A stretch of 64,000 nucleotides of DNA from Motacilla alba alba (lineage: Eukaryota > Chordata > Aves > Passeriformes > Motacillidae), in NCBI RefSeq assembly GCF_015832195.1, contig NC_052027.1, positions 3,100,001 through 3,164,000 on the forward strand. The letters run 5' to 3'. A program made the translations under genes and the position numbers. The notes under the pieces were generated by a model. It was not told where the DNA came from and did not search any database. It saw only the letters and a program-made list of their open reading frames with translations. Every line of letters begins with the position of its first letter. Positions within the stretch are counted from its first letter, which is position 1. Positions 61,201-64,000 of the stretch are shown in pieces.

Positions 61201-63830
61201 TTCTCAGTGACACTCTTTATGTTCTGTGTGATGTATGGGCCCAAATATCCAGTGTGCTCTTCCTGAAGTGGATTTCCTGCAGTTTCTGGGGTTTATTAGG
61301 TTCTTCCCTGACTCCCCCCTCTTCACCTGCCCAGTGGCTGCTGCTGCTTCAAAACCCAGTGGGGTTGCTGAGAGCCTCCCGTGGCAGTTCCTGCCCGTGG
61401 ATCCAGCTTGGTGCACTGGATTGGCTGCACCCAGCAGGCTCAAATTCACCTTTGAAGCAGCTCCCGCTGGGAAATGCCAGGACACAAAGCTCCAGGCAGC
61501 ATTCCCAGCCCAGCTGCACCTTCCAAAGTGGCTGTCACTGATCCCACCCAAGGAATGGGGGGATATCAGTGGCAGGCAAAGCTCAGCAGTGCAGAAAAAT
61601 CCAACAGCCGATGTCTGTGCTCTCTGCAGAGCCAACCAGGATCACCTTGGCACCTTCCAACATGGATGTCACCGTGGGGGAGAGCGTGGTGCTGCCCTGC
61701 CAGGTGCAGCACGATCCCCTGCTGGACATCAGCTTCACCTGGTACTTCAACGGGAGCCTCACGGACTTCCAGAGGGACGCCTCGCACTTCGAGAAGGTTG
61801 GAGGGGTGAGCTGAAAACCTCTCTTCTCTTCTCTTCTCTTCTCTTCTCTTCTCTTCTCTTCTCTTCTCTTCTCTTCTCTTCTCTTCTCTTCTCTTCTCTT
61901 CTCTTCTCTTCTCTTCTCTTCTCTTCTCTTCTCTTCTCTTCTCTTCTCTTCTCTTCTCTTCTCTTCTCTTCTCTTCTCTTCTCTTCTCTTCTCTTCTCTT
62001 CTCTTCTCTTCTCTTCTCTTCTCTTCTCTTCTCTTCTCTTCTCTTCTCTTCTCTTCTCTTCTCTTCTCTTCTCTTCTCTTCTCTTCTCTTCTCTTCCCTT
62101 CCCTTCCCTTCCCTTCCCTTCCCTTCCCTTCCCTTCCCTTCCCTTCCCTTCCCTTCCCTTCCCTTCCCTTCCCTTCCCTTCCCTTCCCTTCCCTTCCCTT
62201 CCCTTCCCTTCCCTTCAAAAAAAGAGCTTTTCCTTCACAGACAAACTGAGTCCCATCTGCTTTTACTGCAACACAGGGGAGCTTCCTGCTGCTCCCCCGA
62301 GACTCTTACCAACCCCCCACGAATCCCTGAAATGCAGAGTTAGCATTTTACTCAGGTTTATTTCAAGTAAAACTGTTGTATTTGGAGCCCCCCTCCCCTT
62401 TGGTGAGATGGCTCAAGTTGAGTTTGCTGCAGTTTGTGTAGGATGTGATTTGCTTGCGTTCTCTACTGGTGTTGGGCATTCCCTGAATATCCACTTCCAA
62501 TCAAGGAGATGGATTTTAGATTGCTTTTGACTCAACTTTTAATTTATTGTAAGCAATCAGCACTGAATTGTCCTGCAAACAACTTCCATCTGTGCTTTCA
62601 CAGAAGACCAGGCACACACATGGAAGGGAATCAGGCAGAATTGGCTTCAGCTTGTGTTGAATAAAGAATTGAGACATTGTAATGCTGAAACAAAGGAAAA
62701 TAATCAAATGTTTTGAAAGGTCCATGTTTTTTTCCAAGACTAAAATAAACTTCAAAGTCATGGGTTTGCCTTTCTCCCAAACTACTGTTTGCCCATGAAT
62801 CAGTGGCCAAAGTAGCTGAAAATACCCACAAATTAGGGTTCTGTCCTTGAAGAAAATGCTGCTTGTCCAGAAAAATTATAATTTAAAAATTAAAATCTCA
62901 CTGAGGCCTTTTTCACCTAGAAAATTCAGCTGGAACTGAGTGAAGGCAGTAATTGAGCTGACACAAAAAGGAGATTTTTTTTTTTTTAAGGGACACTCTC
63001 TAGCAAAGGTTTAATATCAAGTTCTCTGTTCAGTGGTGTAGAAAACAAACAGTGCACAAAGAACCCTAACGTGGTAGGAAGTTACACTTTCATTCAGGTT
63101 TTATTTCTTTTCCCATGATCCAGGAAATAACCACATGCTGTGATCTGAGAGAGAACAATGGGGGGAAAAGACTAAAGATTAAATACTCAGTGAATAGCAG
63201 AGAGTAGAACTTGGGCTTGTAAAATGGGAAATTCAGCCTGGAATGTGCAACCTTGAAATGAAAGTGCTCACAATAACCTGGAGGATGGACTGGATTCAAC
63301 TTTGTCTTTTACACATTTGAACTCCTTAAAAATCTGTCATGACTTGTCTTACAAGTTCCAGATAAAAACTCCATGAATTCTGTCTAGAAATCAAATTGAT
63401 AATGGCCACAGGAAAGACATGTTTCTCTTTTTAGGGCTTTGAGCCAAATGGTCACAGGGCACTGAGGTTCCTGGGGATTCCAGGCAGGAGATGCCTTGCC
63501 AGTTGGAGCTCATTTCTCCCAAAAAAGGGCCATCACCTCATGTTTCTTTGGAAGATGCTCCCAGACAAGCGTGGAGCTGCTGATGGGCAGGAATTTGCTG
63601 TCCTGCCGTGCAGCTTTTGAGCAACCTCACGTTTTTGGGTGGATTTCTTTTCCCTTTTCAAAGAGCATCAAGGGAGGAGTGTTTGCATTAATGAATGCTC
63701 TGTGCTCCCCAGAGTGCATCAGGGGATTTGATGATCAGGAACATCCAGCTGAAGCACAGTGGGAAGTACGTGTGCATGGTGAAGACTGAGGTGGACAGCG
63801 TGGCCTCTGCTGCCGACCTCATCGTGAGAG
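1113..63830 (+). CDS. CNTN3: Contactin-3 gene, signal peptide through Ig6 (3' part outside the window)
   Basis: Eleven exons join in phase into one reading frame: a signal peptide followed by Ig2 to Ig6 of a contactin. Contactins are GPI-anchored cell-surface adhesion proteins of neurons; CNTN3 to CNTN6 are known to bind the receptor phosphatase PTPRG through Ig2-Ig3. CNTN3 is chosen over CNTN4 and CNTN6 from [45 protein letters not shown] and [11 protein letters not shown]. Each Ig domain seen has its cysteine pair: LLCG/YSCV, LECF/YECI, WDCR/YQCI, FECK/YTCL and LPCQ/YVCM. Sequons for N-glycosylation occur in Ig2 (NYS), Ig4 (NLT), Ig5 (NVT) and Ig6 (NGS). The coding sum is 1489 bases, about 100 codons short of the usual distance to the end of Ig6; the deficit equals the unseen Ig1. 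Fibronectin domains and the GPI signal lie to the right. The paralogue call is firm; the exon borders are by eye. Confidence 0.93.
2140..2600 (+). mobile_element. Probable solo LTR of a passerine endogenous retrovirus
   Basis: From TGTAAGAAG near 2142 to about 2600 the sequence resembles a songbird ERV LTR that I recall from many loci, including the block around ATTGGATAGAACTACTGTCA and the closing AGCTGGCCATAGTCA. There is no internal retroviral coding sequence beside it, so it would be a solo LTR. No convincing target-site duplication was found and both ends are approximate. The family name was not assigned. Confidence 0.55.
3831..4105. repeat. Copy 1 of a ~270-bp direct duplication
   Basis: The block starts TTGGGGAGCAAAAAGGTGAT and runs to GTAGGGCCTTCA. 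It matches 5631-5900 in the same order and orientation, with shared anchors such as AGGTGATTA, CATTTCAAAACACA, AGTGCCAAAC, GAAGTCATGAATT and TTCCAGGTGTA. The copies differ by many substitutions and small indels, so the duplication is old. No terminal repeats or ORF identify it as a known element. Confidence 0.8.
5631..5900. repeat. Copy 2 of the ~270-bp direct duplication
   Basis: This copy starts TTGGGGAACAAAAAGGTGAT and ends near GCAGGGCCTTCAGC. It carries an A-run followed by a short AT microsatellite at about 5662-5689, where copy 1 has TATTTATTTATATATTT. It is either a local duplication of the 3831 segment or a second copy of an unrecognised dispersed repeat. Confidence 0.8.
8133..8207 (-). 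mobile_element. CR1 LINE 3' fragment
   Basis: GGTTTGGGTTGGAAGAGACC followed by a CATCCAGTTCCACCTCC segment is the reverse complement of the 3' end of avian CR1 elements. Only about 75 bases remain, so the copy is heavily 5'-truncated, which is usual for CR1. Confidence 0.8.
15050..15608. repeat. Minisatellite, 17 units of 35 bp (three of 26 bp)
   Basis: The unit begins CTGCAAAGAGCTGCTCTGGG and continues CACCTCCTGCACATC. Unit starts fall at 15050, 15076, 15111, 15146, then every 35 bases to 15391, then 15417, 15452, 15487, 15522, 15548 and 15583. The three 26-bp units lack a 9-base stretch. No unit contains a stop codon in any of the six frames, so long open frames cross it on both strands. 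These are by-products of the repeat and not genes. It lies deep in the first CNTN3 intron. Confidence 0.95.
17539..17642. repeat. AT-rich low-complexity tract
   Basis: A run of ATTATTAATA, TATAATATA and similar words with almost no G or C. No further structure is seen. Confidence 0.8.
21691..21823 (+). other. Candidate alternative terminal exon in the first CNTN3 intron
   Basis: TTGTTGCTTTTCAG at 21677-21690 is a good splice acceptor. From 21691 a frame stays open for 41 codons to TGA at 21813-21815. Entered in phase 1 it accepts the signal exon exactly, making GAT at the joint. The peptide is strongly charged, with a CNKC motif and a [14 protein letters not shown] stretch, and resembles no contactin domain. 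AATAAA lies at 21818-21823 and a GT-rich stretch (TTTGTGTGTTTCTGG) about 35 bases further on, as at real poly(A) sites. The product would be a short secreted peptide. Chance remains quite possible. Confidence 0.25.
22167..22248. repeat. Nested inverted repeat
   Basis: Inner arms TTTAATAAAG and CTTTATTAAA are perfect complements around a 3-base loop (22203-22225). Outer arms TTTGTTAGG (22167-22175) and CCTAACAAA (22240-22248) are also perfect complements. It could be a hairpin or the remnant of a small inverted-repeat element. No target-site duplication was identified. Confidence 0.6.
23903..23983 (+). mobile_element. CR1 LINE 3' fragment
   Basis: GGGGTGTCCTGTGCAAGGCC, then GGAGATGGACTCAATAATGC, then a CCCTTCCACCTCAGG stretch ending CCCTGTGATCC is the typical 3' end of avian CR1 in sense orientation. 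About 80 bases survive. Confidence 0.85.
24451..24530. repeat. Minisatellite, 5 units of 16 bp
   Basis: Five tandem units of TCAGGGTTTGGGAGTG with single-base variants (GGAATG, TGAGAG) start at 24451, 24467, 24483, 24499 and 24515. The array is G/T-rich on the + strand and ends 58 bases before the first Ig2 exon. Confidence 0.95.
24589..24684 (+). CDS. CNTN3: CNTN3 exon, first half of Ig2
   Basis: The acceptor CCCCTGGCAG precedes 24589 and the donor GTAAGG follows 24684; both borders are phase 1. The translation includes [14 protein letters not shown], then [11 protein letters not shown] with the first Ig2 cysteine, and TPPRAGG. It fits the CNTN3/CNTN6 pattern [18 protein letters not shown]4 has RRGQGM at this place. 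The incoming split codon would be TAT (Tyr) after a normal Ig1 exon, or GAT (Asp) if joined directly to the signal exon. The exon is far more GC-rich than its flanks. Confidence 0.93.
28483..28680 (-). mobile_element. CR1 LINE 3' fragment, ~200 bp
   Basis: It begins with TTTTGGGTTGGAAGAGACCT, the reverse complement of the CR1 3' end. It continues through the typical AGCAGGGACACTTCCACTGT and GTCCAGCCTGGCCTTGGGCA blocks to an ATCTAAACCTGCC segment. It is the longest CR1 copy recognised in this window and is 5'-truncated. Confidence 0.9.
29200..29310. repeat. AT-rich low-complexity tract
   Basis: TTATTTATTA, TTATTATATAAATATC and a short TATATATATATT run follow each other with few G or C bases. 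No other structure is seen. Confidence 0.8.
30318..30869 (-). mobile_element. Solo LTR 1, with 6-bp target-site duplication AGGAGG
   Basis: The element runs from TGTGGC to GTGACA and is flanked by perfect AGGAGG repeats at 30312-30317 and 30870-30875. It shares blocks with the LTRs at 31117 and 37515: TCTGACTCC near the left end, AAAGAATAGAG-like and GAAGGCTA words, a GATTGG/GACTGG CCAAT-like box, AGGAGAAGCAA, and TCTGAGGCTTCTCAGC near the right end. No retroviral coding sequence is present. An AT-rich expansion (about 30400-30560) makes it about 150 bp longer than its relatives. The - orientation is inferred from recollection of the family's usual TGTCA start. Confidence 0.88.
30400..30560. 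repeat. ATATT-type microsatellite inside solo LTR 1
   Basis: ATGATATGAT-like words grade into a long ATATT pentanucleotide run, most regular at about 30474-30550. The related LTRs at 31117 and 37515 lack this expansion, so it arose after insertion or in this subfamily. Confidence 0.9.
31117..31510 (-). mobile_element. Solo LTR 2, with 6-bp target-site duplication GGAATC
   Basis: The element runs from TGTGGTATTTTGG to GATGTTGACA and is flanked by perfect GGAATC repeats at 31111-31116 and 31511-31516. It belongs to the same family and orientation as the LTR at 30318-30869, about 250 bases away. Because each copy has its own flanking duplication, the pair are independent insertions and not the two ends of one provirus. 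Confidence 0.9.
32698..32758. repeat. Short tandem duplication, 39-bp period
   Basis: TTTATCTCAAATAATATTCT at 32698 recurs at 32737 with one change (AAACAATATT). It is a simple two-copy local duplication. Confidence 0.85.
34528..34617. repeat. Inverted repeat, 11-bp arms
   Basis: TGGGGTTTACC (34528-34538) and GGTAAACCCCA (34607-34617) are perfect complements with a 68-base spacer. It may be a chance hairpin. Confidence 0.5.
35998..36096. repeat. TTTA-rich microsatellite
   Basis: Three runs of the tetramer TTTA are separated by short TTGTAAATAATRTTTAAA-like spacers that are themselves repeated, so the tract is a small compound repeat. Confidence 0.9.
37108..37126. repeat. A-run, 19 bases
   Basis: A homopolymer A tract followed by GAAAAGAAGG. 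No retroposed sequence was recognised just before it. Confidence 0.85.
37204..37401. repeat. CNTN3: Tandem duplication, copy A (intron end with a duplicate splice acceptor)
   Basis: The copy begins GATGGAAAAAAATGGGGG and ends TTTTACCCCACCCCAG. The same order recurs from 37403 to 38025 once the inserted LTR is removed. Anchors shared by both copies include CTGGTACTTTTTAAAATGTA, the words TTACACAG and CTGTAAATAA, then GCAGTGCTGTCAAATAT and AATCCTATCAAAC. Copy A ends with a version of the polypyrimidine tract and AG that in copy B is the real acceptor of the next exon. Confidence 0.9.
37403..38025. repeat. CNTN3: Tandem duplication, copy B (split by solo LTR 3)
   Basis: Copy B is 37403-37514 plus 37926-38025, split by the LTR. 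It starts GATGGTAAAAAAAAAAAATG and ends TTTCTCCCCACCCAG, the functional acceptor of the exon at 38026. Copy A has no LTR at the matching point, so the insertion most simply came after the duplication. Confidence 0.88.
37515..37925 (-). mobile_element. Solo LTR 3, inside tandem copy B
   Basis: It is clearly of the same family as the LTRs at 30318 and 31117 (TCTGACTCCGTG, GAAGGCTAA, TCTCCAAACACATTCCA, AGGAGAAGCAAATGAGATAA, CTGAGGCTTCTCAGC). Comparison with tandem copy A gives the empty site: GCAGTGCTGTC there, GCAGTGC then LTR then GCAGTGCTGTC here. The exact left end (37515-37518) and the duplication length (4 to 7 bases) are ambiguous because of this microhomology. Confidence 0.85.
38026..38229 (+). 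CDS. CNTN3: CNTN3 exon, second half of Ig2
   Basis: The acceptor is CCCCACCCAG and the donor GTACGG at 38230; phase 1 in and out. The translation reads [20 protein letters not shown], then [20 protein letters not shown], then NYSCVVTS and [13 protein letters not shown]. It has the conserved Ig tryptophan (AWIF), the second cysteine in the D-x-G-x-Y-x-C motif and an N-glycosylation sequon (NYS). The GHLY and GSPTPLVLR words point to CNTN3. Known work on CNTN3 to CNTN6 places the PTPRG-binding surface in Ig2-Ig3. The exon is strongly GC-rich. Confidence 0.95.
38290..38968. mobile_element. LTR-like segment (passerine ERV type)
   Basis: ATGCAGTTTATTACTTCCAG, GTTACAGCAGTCCAGGGTC and GTAGAACCAATCTATACC, then the TTATCCTGTAAGACTGGCTC block, match my recollection of a common songbird ERV LTR in antisense. 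Ends were not located and no target-site duplication was seen. Identification is from memory alone. Confidence 0.5.
38976..39195. mobile_element. LTR fragment related to the solo LTR at 53478
   Basis: It shares with 53568-53770 the words ATATTTATAG/ACATTTATAG, TTCCAAAAGTGAC, GCCACCTCTCCAA, CAAACCAACAGTC, TCTCCTCCTCC, GAATGCAAAACAAT, CATTACAA and ATGTAAACATCAGAA. The left part of the element present at 53478 is missing here, so this copy is truncated or nested. Confidence 0.75.
39265..39990. mobile_element. LTR-like segment (passerine ERV type)
   Basis: AAGAACGGTTTATTGCTCAG, ACAAGACAATATAGAAC, the words TATCCAATGGCTTCTG and CCCTTCACCATTTTATC resemble a further songbird ERV LTR as I remember it. 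The segment ends close to the acceptor of the next exon. Ends are approximate and no flanking duplication was found. Confidence 0.45.
40003..40105 (+). CDS. CNTN3: CNTN3 exon, first half of Ig3
   Basis: The acceptor is TCTCGCGCAG and the donor GTAAGT at 40106; phase 1 in, phase 2 out. The translation reads [20 protein letters not shown], then [14 protein letters not shown], with the first Ig3 cysteine in LECF. The [10 protein letters not shown] linker is shared by CNTN3, CNTN4 and CNTN6; EVQFPETL with AAKGSTV is closest to CNTN3. The last codon is split and becomes AAC (Asn) with the next exon. Confidence 0.95.
40106..41025 (+). other. CNTN3: Intron within Ig3, 920 bp
   Basis: No repeat, exon or other feature was recognised. 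It ends in a good pyrimidine tract (CTCTCTCTTTAG). Confidence 0.85.
41026..41210 (+). CDS. CNTN3: CNTN3 exon, second half of Ig3
   Basis: Phase 2 in, phase 1 out, with donor GTAGGA. The translation reads [20 protein letters not shown], then [20 protein letters not shown], then [20 protein letters not shown]. The Ig tryptophan (INWRR) and the D-x-G-x-Y-x-C motif are intact. [12 protein letters not shown] and ARGRLTYY are close to CNTN3; CNTN4 has ARGQLTFY. Confidence 0.96.
42178..42225 (+). mobile_element. Possible old CR1 fragment
   Basis: GGAAATGTTCAAGGTCAGGT followed by TGGGCAGGGAACTTGA resembles the CR1 segment that reads GTTCAAGGCCAGGCTGGATG in better-kept copies. It is short and diverged. 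Confidence 0.4.
46378..46858 (-). pseudogene. Coding-like decayed sequence, gene not recognised
   Basis: Reading the - strand leftward, a frame gives [20 protein letters not shown] then FLEEG, and stops at a TGA. A neighbouring frame continues directly as [37 protein letters not shown] and a stop. Beyond that stop the same frame stays open for roughly 50 codons to another stop, with AATAAA (46378-46383) just beyond. The composition is protein-like (acidic SADEDSSD run, basic and amide-rich tail). One frameshift and one stop would explain it as a pseudogene fragment or retrocopy. No poly(A) tail and no family match were seen, and chance is possible. A third frame is open for over 120 codons here and was not favoured. 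Confidence 0.28.
48891..49027 (+). CDS. CNTN3: CNTN3 exon, first half of Ig4
   Basis: The acceptor is TTCGCTGCAG, preceded by an unusual GT run, and the donor GTAACA at 49028; phase 1 in, phase 0 out. The translation reads [20 protein letters not shown], then [20 protein letters not shown] and QLAIE. The first Ig4 cysteine (WDCR) and the Ig tryptophan (YRWLKNG) are present. KPHWVQ is CNTN3-like; CNTN4 has QPNWIQ. In contactin structures Ig4 folds back on Ig1 to make the Ig1-Ig4 horseshoe, which makes the unseen Ig1 notable. Confidence 0.96.
49028..51019 (+). other. CNTN3: Intron within Ig4, 2.0 kb
   Basis: A short TGTC microsatellite at 50231-50252 is the only feature recognised. Confidence 0.85.
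50231..50252. repeat. TGTC microsatellite, about 5.5 units
   Basis: TGTCTGTCTGTCTGTCTGTC and two more bases form an uninterrupted tetranucleotide run. Confidence 0.95.
51020..51149 (+). CDS. CNTN3: CNTN3 exon, second half of Ig4
   Basis: The acceptor is CTTAATATTCAG and the donor GTAAGA at 51150; phase 0 in, phase 1 out. The translation reads [20 protein letters not shown], then [20 protein letters not shown] and RVV. The second Ig4 cysteine lies in the D-S-G-x-Y-x-C motif and NLT is a glycosylation sequon. IQIENG and CIAENKHG are contactin hallmarks. Confidence 0.96.
51150..52244 (+). other. CNTN3: Intron between Ig4 and Ig5, 1.1 kb
   Basis: No repeat or additional exon was recognised. Confidence 0.85.
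52245..52395 (+). CDS. CNTN3: CNTN3 exon, first half of Ig5
   Basis: The acceptor is CCTTCTGTTTTAG and the donor GTATCA at 52396; phase 1 in, phase 2 out. The translation reads [20 protein letters not shown], then [20 protein letters not shown] and GGERLQENE. The first cysteine of Ig5 is in FECK and the conserved tryptophan in TWKKG. A further cysteine lies two residues before that tryptophan, where I recall serine or other residues in mammalian CNTN3 and CNTN4. [11 protein letters not shown] is CNTN3-like. Confidence 0.95.
53321..53970. repeat. Minisatellite, 7 units of 50 bp, split by a solo LTR
   Basis: The unit reads TCAGGACAGGCTGTGCACTC, then TCAGAGGAGCCAGAATTGGG and TTTTGGCAGC. Three full units start at 53321, 53371 and 53421, with a partial at 53471. 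After the inserted LTR the remaining units start at about 53771, 53821, 53871 and 53921. Units differ by single bases (ACGC/ACTC, GGCAGC/GGGAGC). Open frames across it are artefacts of the repeat. Confidence 0.95.
53478..53770. mobile_element. Solo LTR inserted into the 50-bp minisatellite
   Basis: The 293-bp insert begins TGTTATTATAGGACACG and ends CAAAGTGACA, so it has TG...CA ends. It is flanked by CAGGAC (53472-53477) and CAAGAC (53771-53776), a 6-bp target-site duplication with one change, and both flanks are parts of the array unit. The right two-thirds match 38976-39195. No retroviral coding sequence accompanies it. The family name was not assigned. Confidence 0.85.
60185..60312 (+). 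CDS. CNTN3: CNTN3 exon, second half of Ig5
   Basis: The acceptor is CGTAATTTTTCAG and the donor GTGGGT at 60313; phase 2 in, phase 1 out. The translation reads [20 protein letters not shown], then [20 protein letters not shown] and VT. The second Ig5 cysteine lies in the D-A-G-x-Y-x-C motif and NVT is a glycosylation sequon. It matches the contactin pattern ISLLxDGGLKIANVTKADAG in CNTN3. Confidence 0.95.
60313..61629 (+). other. CNTN3: Intron between Ig5 and Ig6, 1.3 kb
   Basis: No repeat or exon was recognised. The sequence just before the Ig6 exon is GC-richer than the rest. Confidence 0.85.
61630..61805 (+). CDS. CNTN3: CNTN3 exon, first part of Ig6
   Basis: The acceptor is TGCTCTCTGCAG and the donor GTGAGC at 61806; phase 1 in, phase 0 out. 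The translation reads [20 protein letters not shown], then [20 protein letters not shown], then [22 protein letters not shown] carries the first Ig6 cysteine and TWYF the Ig tryptophan; NGS is a sequon. ITLAPSNMD and QHDPLLDI identify CNTN3. The donor is followed almost at once by a long pentanucleotide array. Confidence 0.96.
61806..63712 (+). other. CNTN3: Intron within Ig6, 1.9 kb
   Basis: Apart from the pentanucleotide array at its 5' end, nothing was recognised. It ends in a short acceptor context, GTGCTCCCCAG. Confidence 0.88.
61821..62215. repeat. Compound pentanucleotide array: CTCTT x55 then CCCTT x24
   Basis: From 61821 to 62095 the unit CTCTT repeats 55 times without interruption. 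From 62096 to 62215 the unit CCCTT repeats 24 times, again perfectly. One strand is pure pyrimidine for almost 400 bases. The array begins 15 bases after the end of the Ig6 exon. A very long open frame over it is a by-product of the repeat. Confidence 0.98.
63713..63830 (+). CDS. CNTN3: CNTN3 exon, second part of Ig6
   Basis: The acceptor is GTGCTCCCCAG and the donor GTACGT at 63831; phase 0 in, phase 1 out. The translation reads [20 protein letters not shown], then [19 protein letters not shown]. It carries the second Ig6 cysteine in the S-G-K-Y-x-C motif and the ADLIVRG ending that leads into the GPPGPPE-like linker to the first fibronectin domain, which lies outside the window. Confidence 0.96.
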
Positions 63831-64000
63831 GTACGTCCCAGCCCAGCCCAGCATCATGTTTCACACCTTTCCTTAAATTACAGGCTACAGAAATAAGTGA
63901 TGGTGGAGGTCACAGAACCAGTGCATGGTTTGAATGGGGTGATGAACGGCTGTGAGTTGAATTCATGTCATTCTGACCTGCAGCTAGGGAGAATTACAGC
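63831..64000 (+). other. CNTN3: Start of the intron after Ig6
   Basis: Only 170 bases are visible and nothing was recognised in them. The first fibronectin III exon is expected to the right of the window. Confidence 0.8.

Noticed and set aside
61583..62218. A 211-codon open frame on the - strand over the same array
   Set aside because: It consists of repeating Arg-Glu-Glu-Lys and Gly-Arg-Glu type peptide from a pentanucleotide repeat, with no start context or domain.
61235..62530. A 431-codon open frame on the + strand, the longest in the window
   Set aside because: It owes its length to the CTCTT/CCCTT array, whose units contain no stop. Only 61630-61805 inside it codes, and the CNTN3 exon there is read in another frame.

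Overview
The window is vertebrate nuclear DNA, most likely from a passerine bird. Short GC-rich exons with GT-AG borders sit in AT-rich introns. The repeats are bird-like: CR1 LINE 3' fragments and several solo long terminal repeats (LTRs) of types I recall from songbird genomes. No bacterial-style genes, operons, CRISPR arrays or RNA genes were recognised.

One gene can be supported: contactin-3 (CNTN3), on the + strand, entering with its signal-peptide exon and running off the right edge. CNTN3 is a GPI-anchored neuronal adhesion protein with six Ig domains followed by four fibronectin III domains. Eleven coding exons were assembled by hand from splice sites and phases: the signal exon (1113-1252, ATG at 1192), then Ig2 (24589-24684, 38026-38229), Ig3 (40003-40105, 41026-41210), Ig4 (48891-49027, 51020-51149), Ig5 (52245-52395, 60185-60312) and Ig6 (61630-61805, 63713-63830). 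All phases join without a frameshift or stop, giving 1489 coding bases (496 codons plus one base). The fibronectin domains and GPI signal lie beyond the window.

The two exons expected for Ig1 were not found in the 23.3 kb between the signal exon and the first Ig2 exon, on either strand. The signal exon ends and the Ig2 exon starts in phase 1, so the two would join in frame. In the same intron, a good acceptor at 21690 opens a 41-codon frame in the matching phase, which ends just before an AATAAA. It is a candidate short alternative terminal exon.

The introns hold the rest. From the left: a probable solo LTR (about 2140-2600), a 270-bp direct duplication (3831 and 5631), a 17-unit 35-bp minisatellite (15050-15608), a five-unit 16-bp minisatellite just before the Ig2 exon, and CR1 fragments. 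Three related solo LTRs follow (30318, 31117, about 37515), the third lying inside a tandem duplication of an intron end with its splice acceptor. Next come an intron made mostly of LTR-like sequence (38230-40002), a coding-like decayed stretch on the - strand near 46.4-46.9 kb, and a 50-bp minisatellite split by a solo LTR (53321-53970). Last is a perfect 55 x CTCTT plus 24 x CCCTT array starting 15 bases after the donor of the first Ig6 exon.

Identifications rest on reading translations and on remembered family sequences. No alignment or database search was run.
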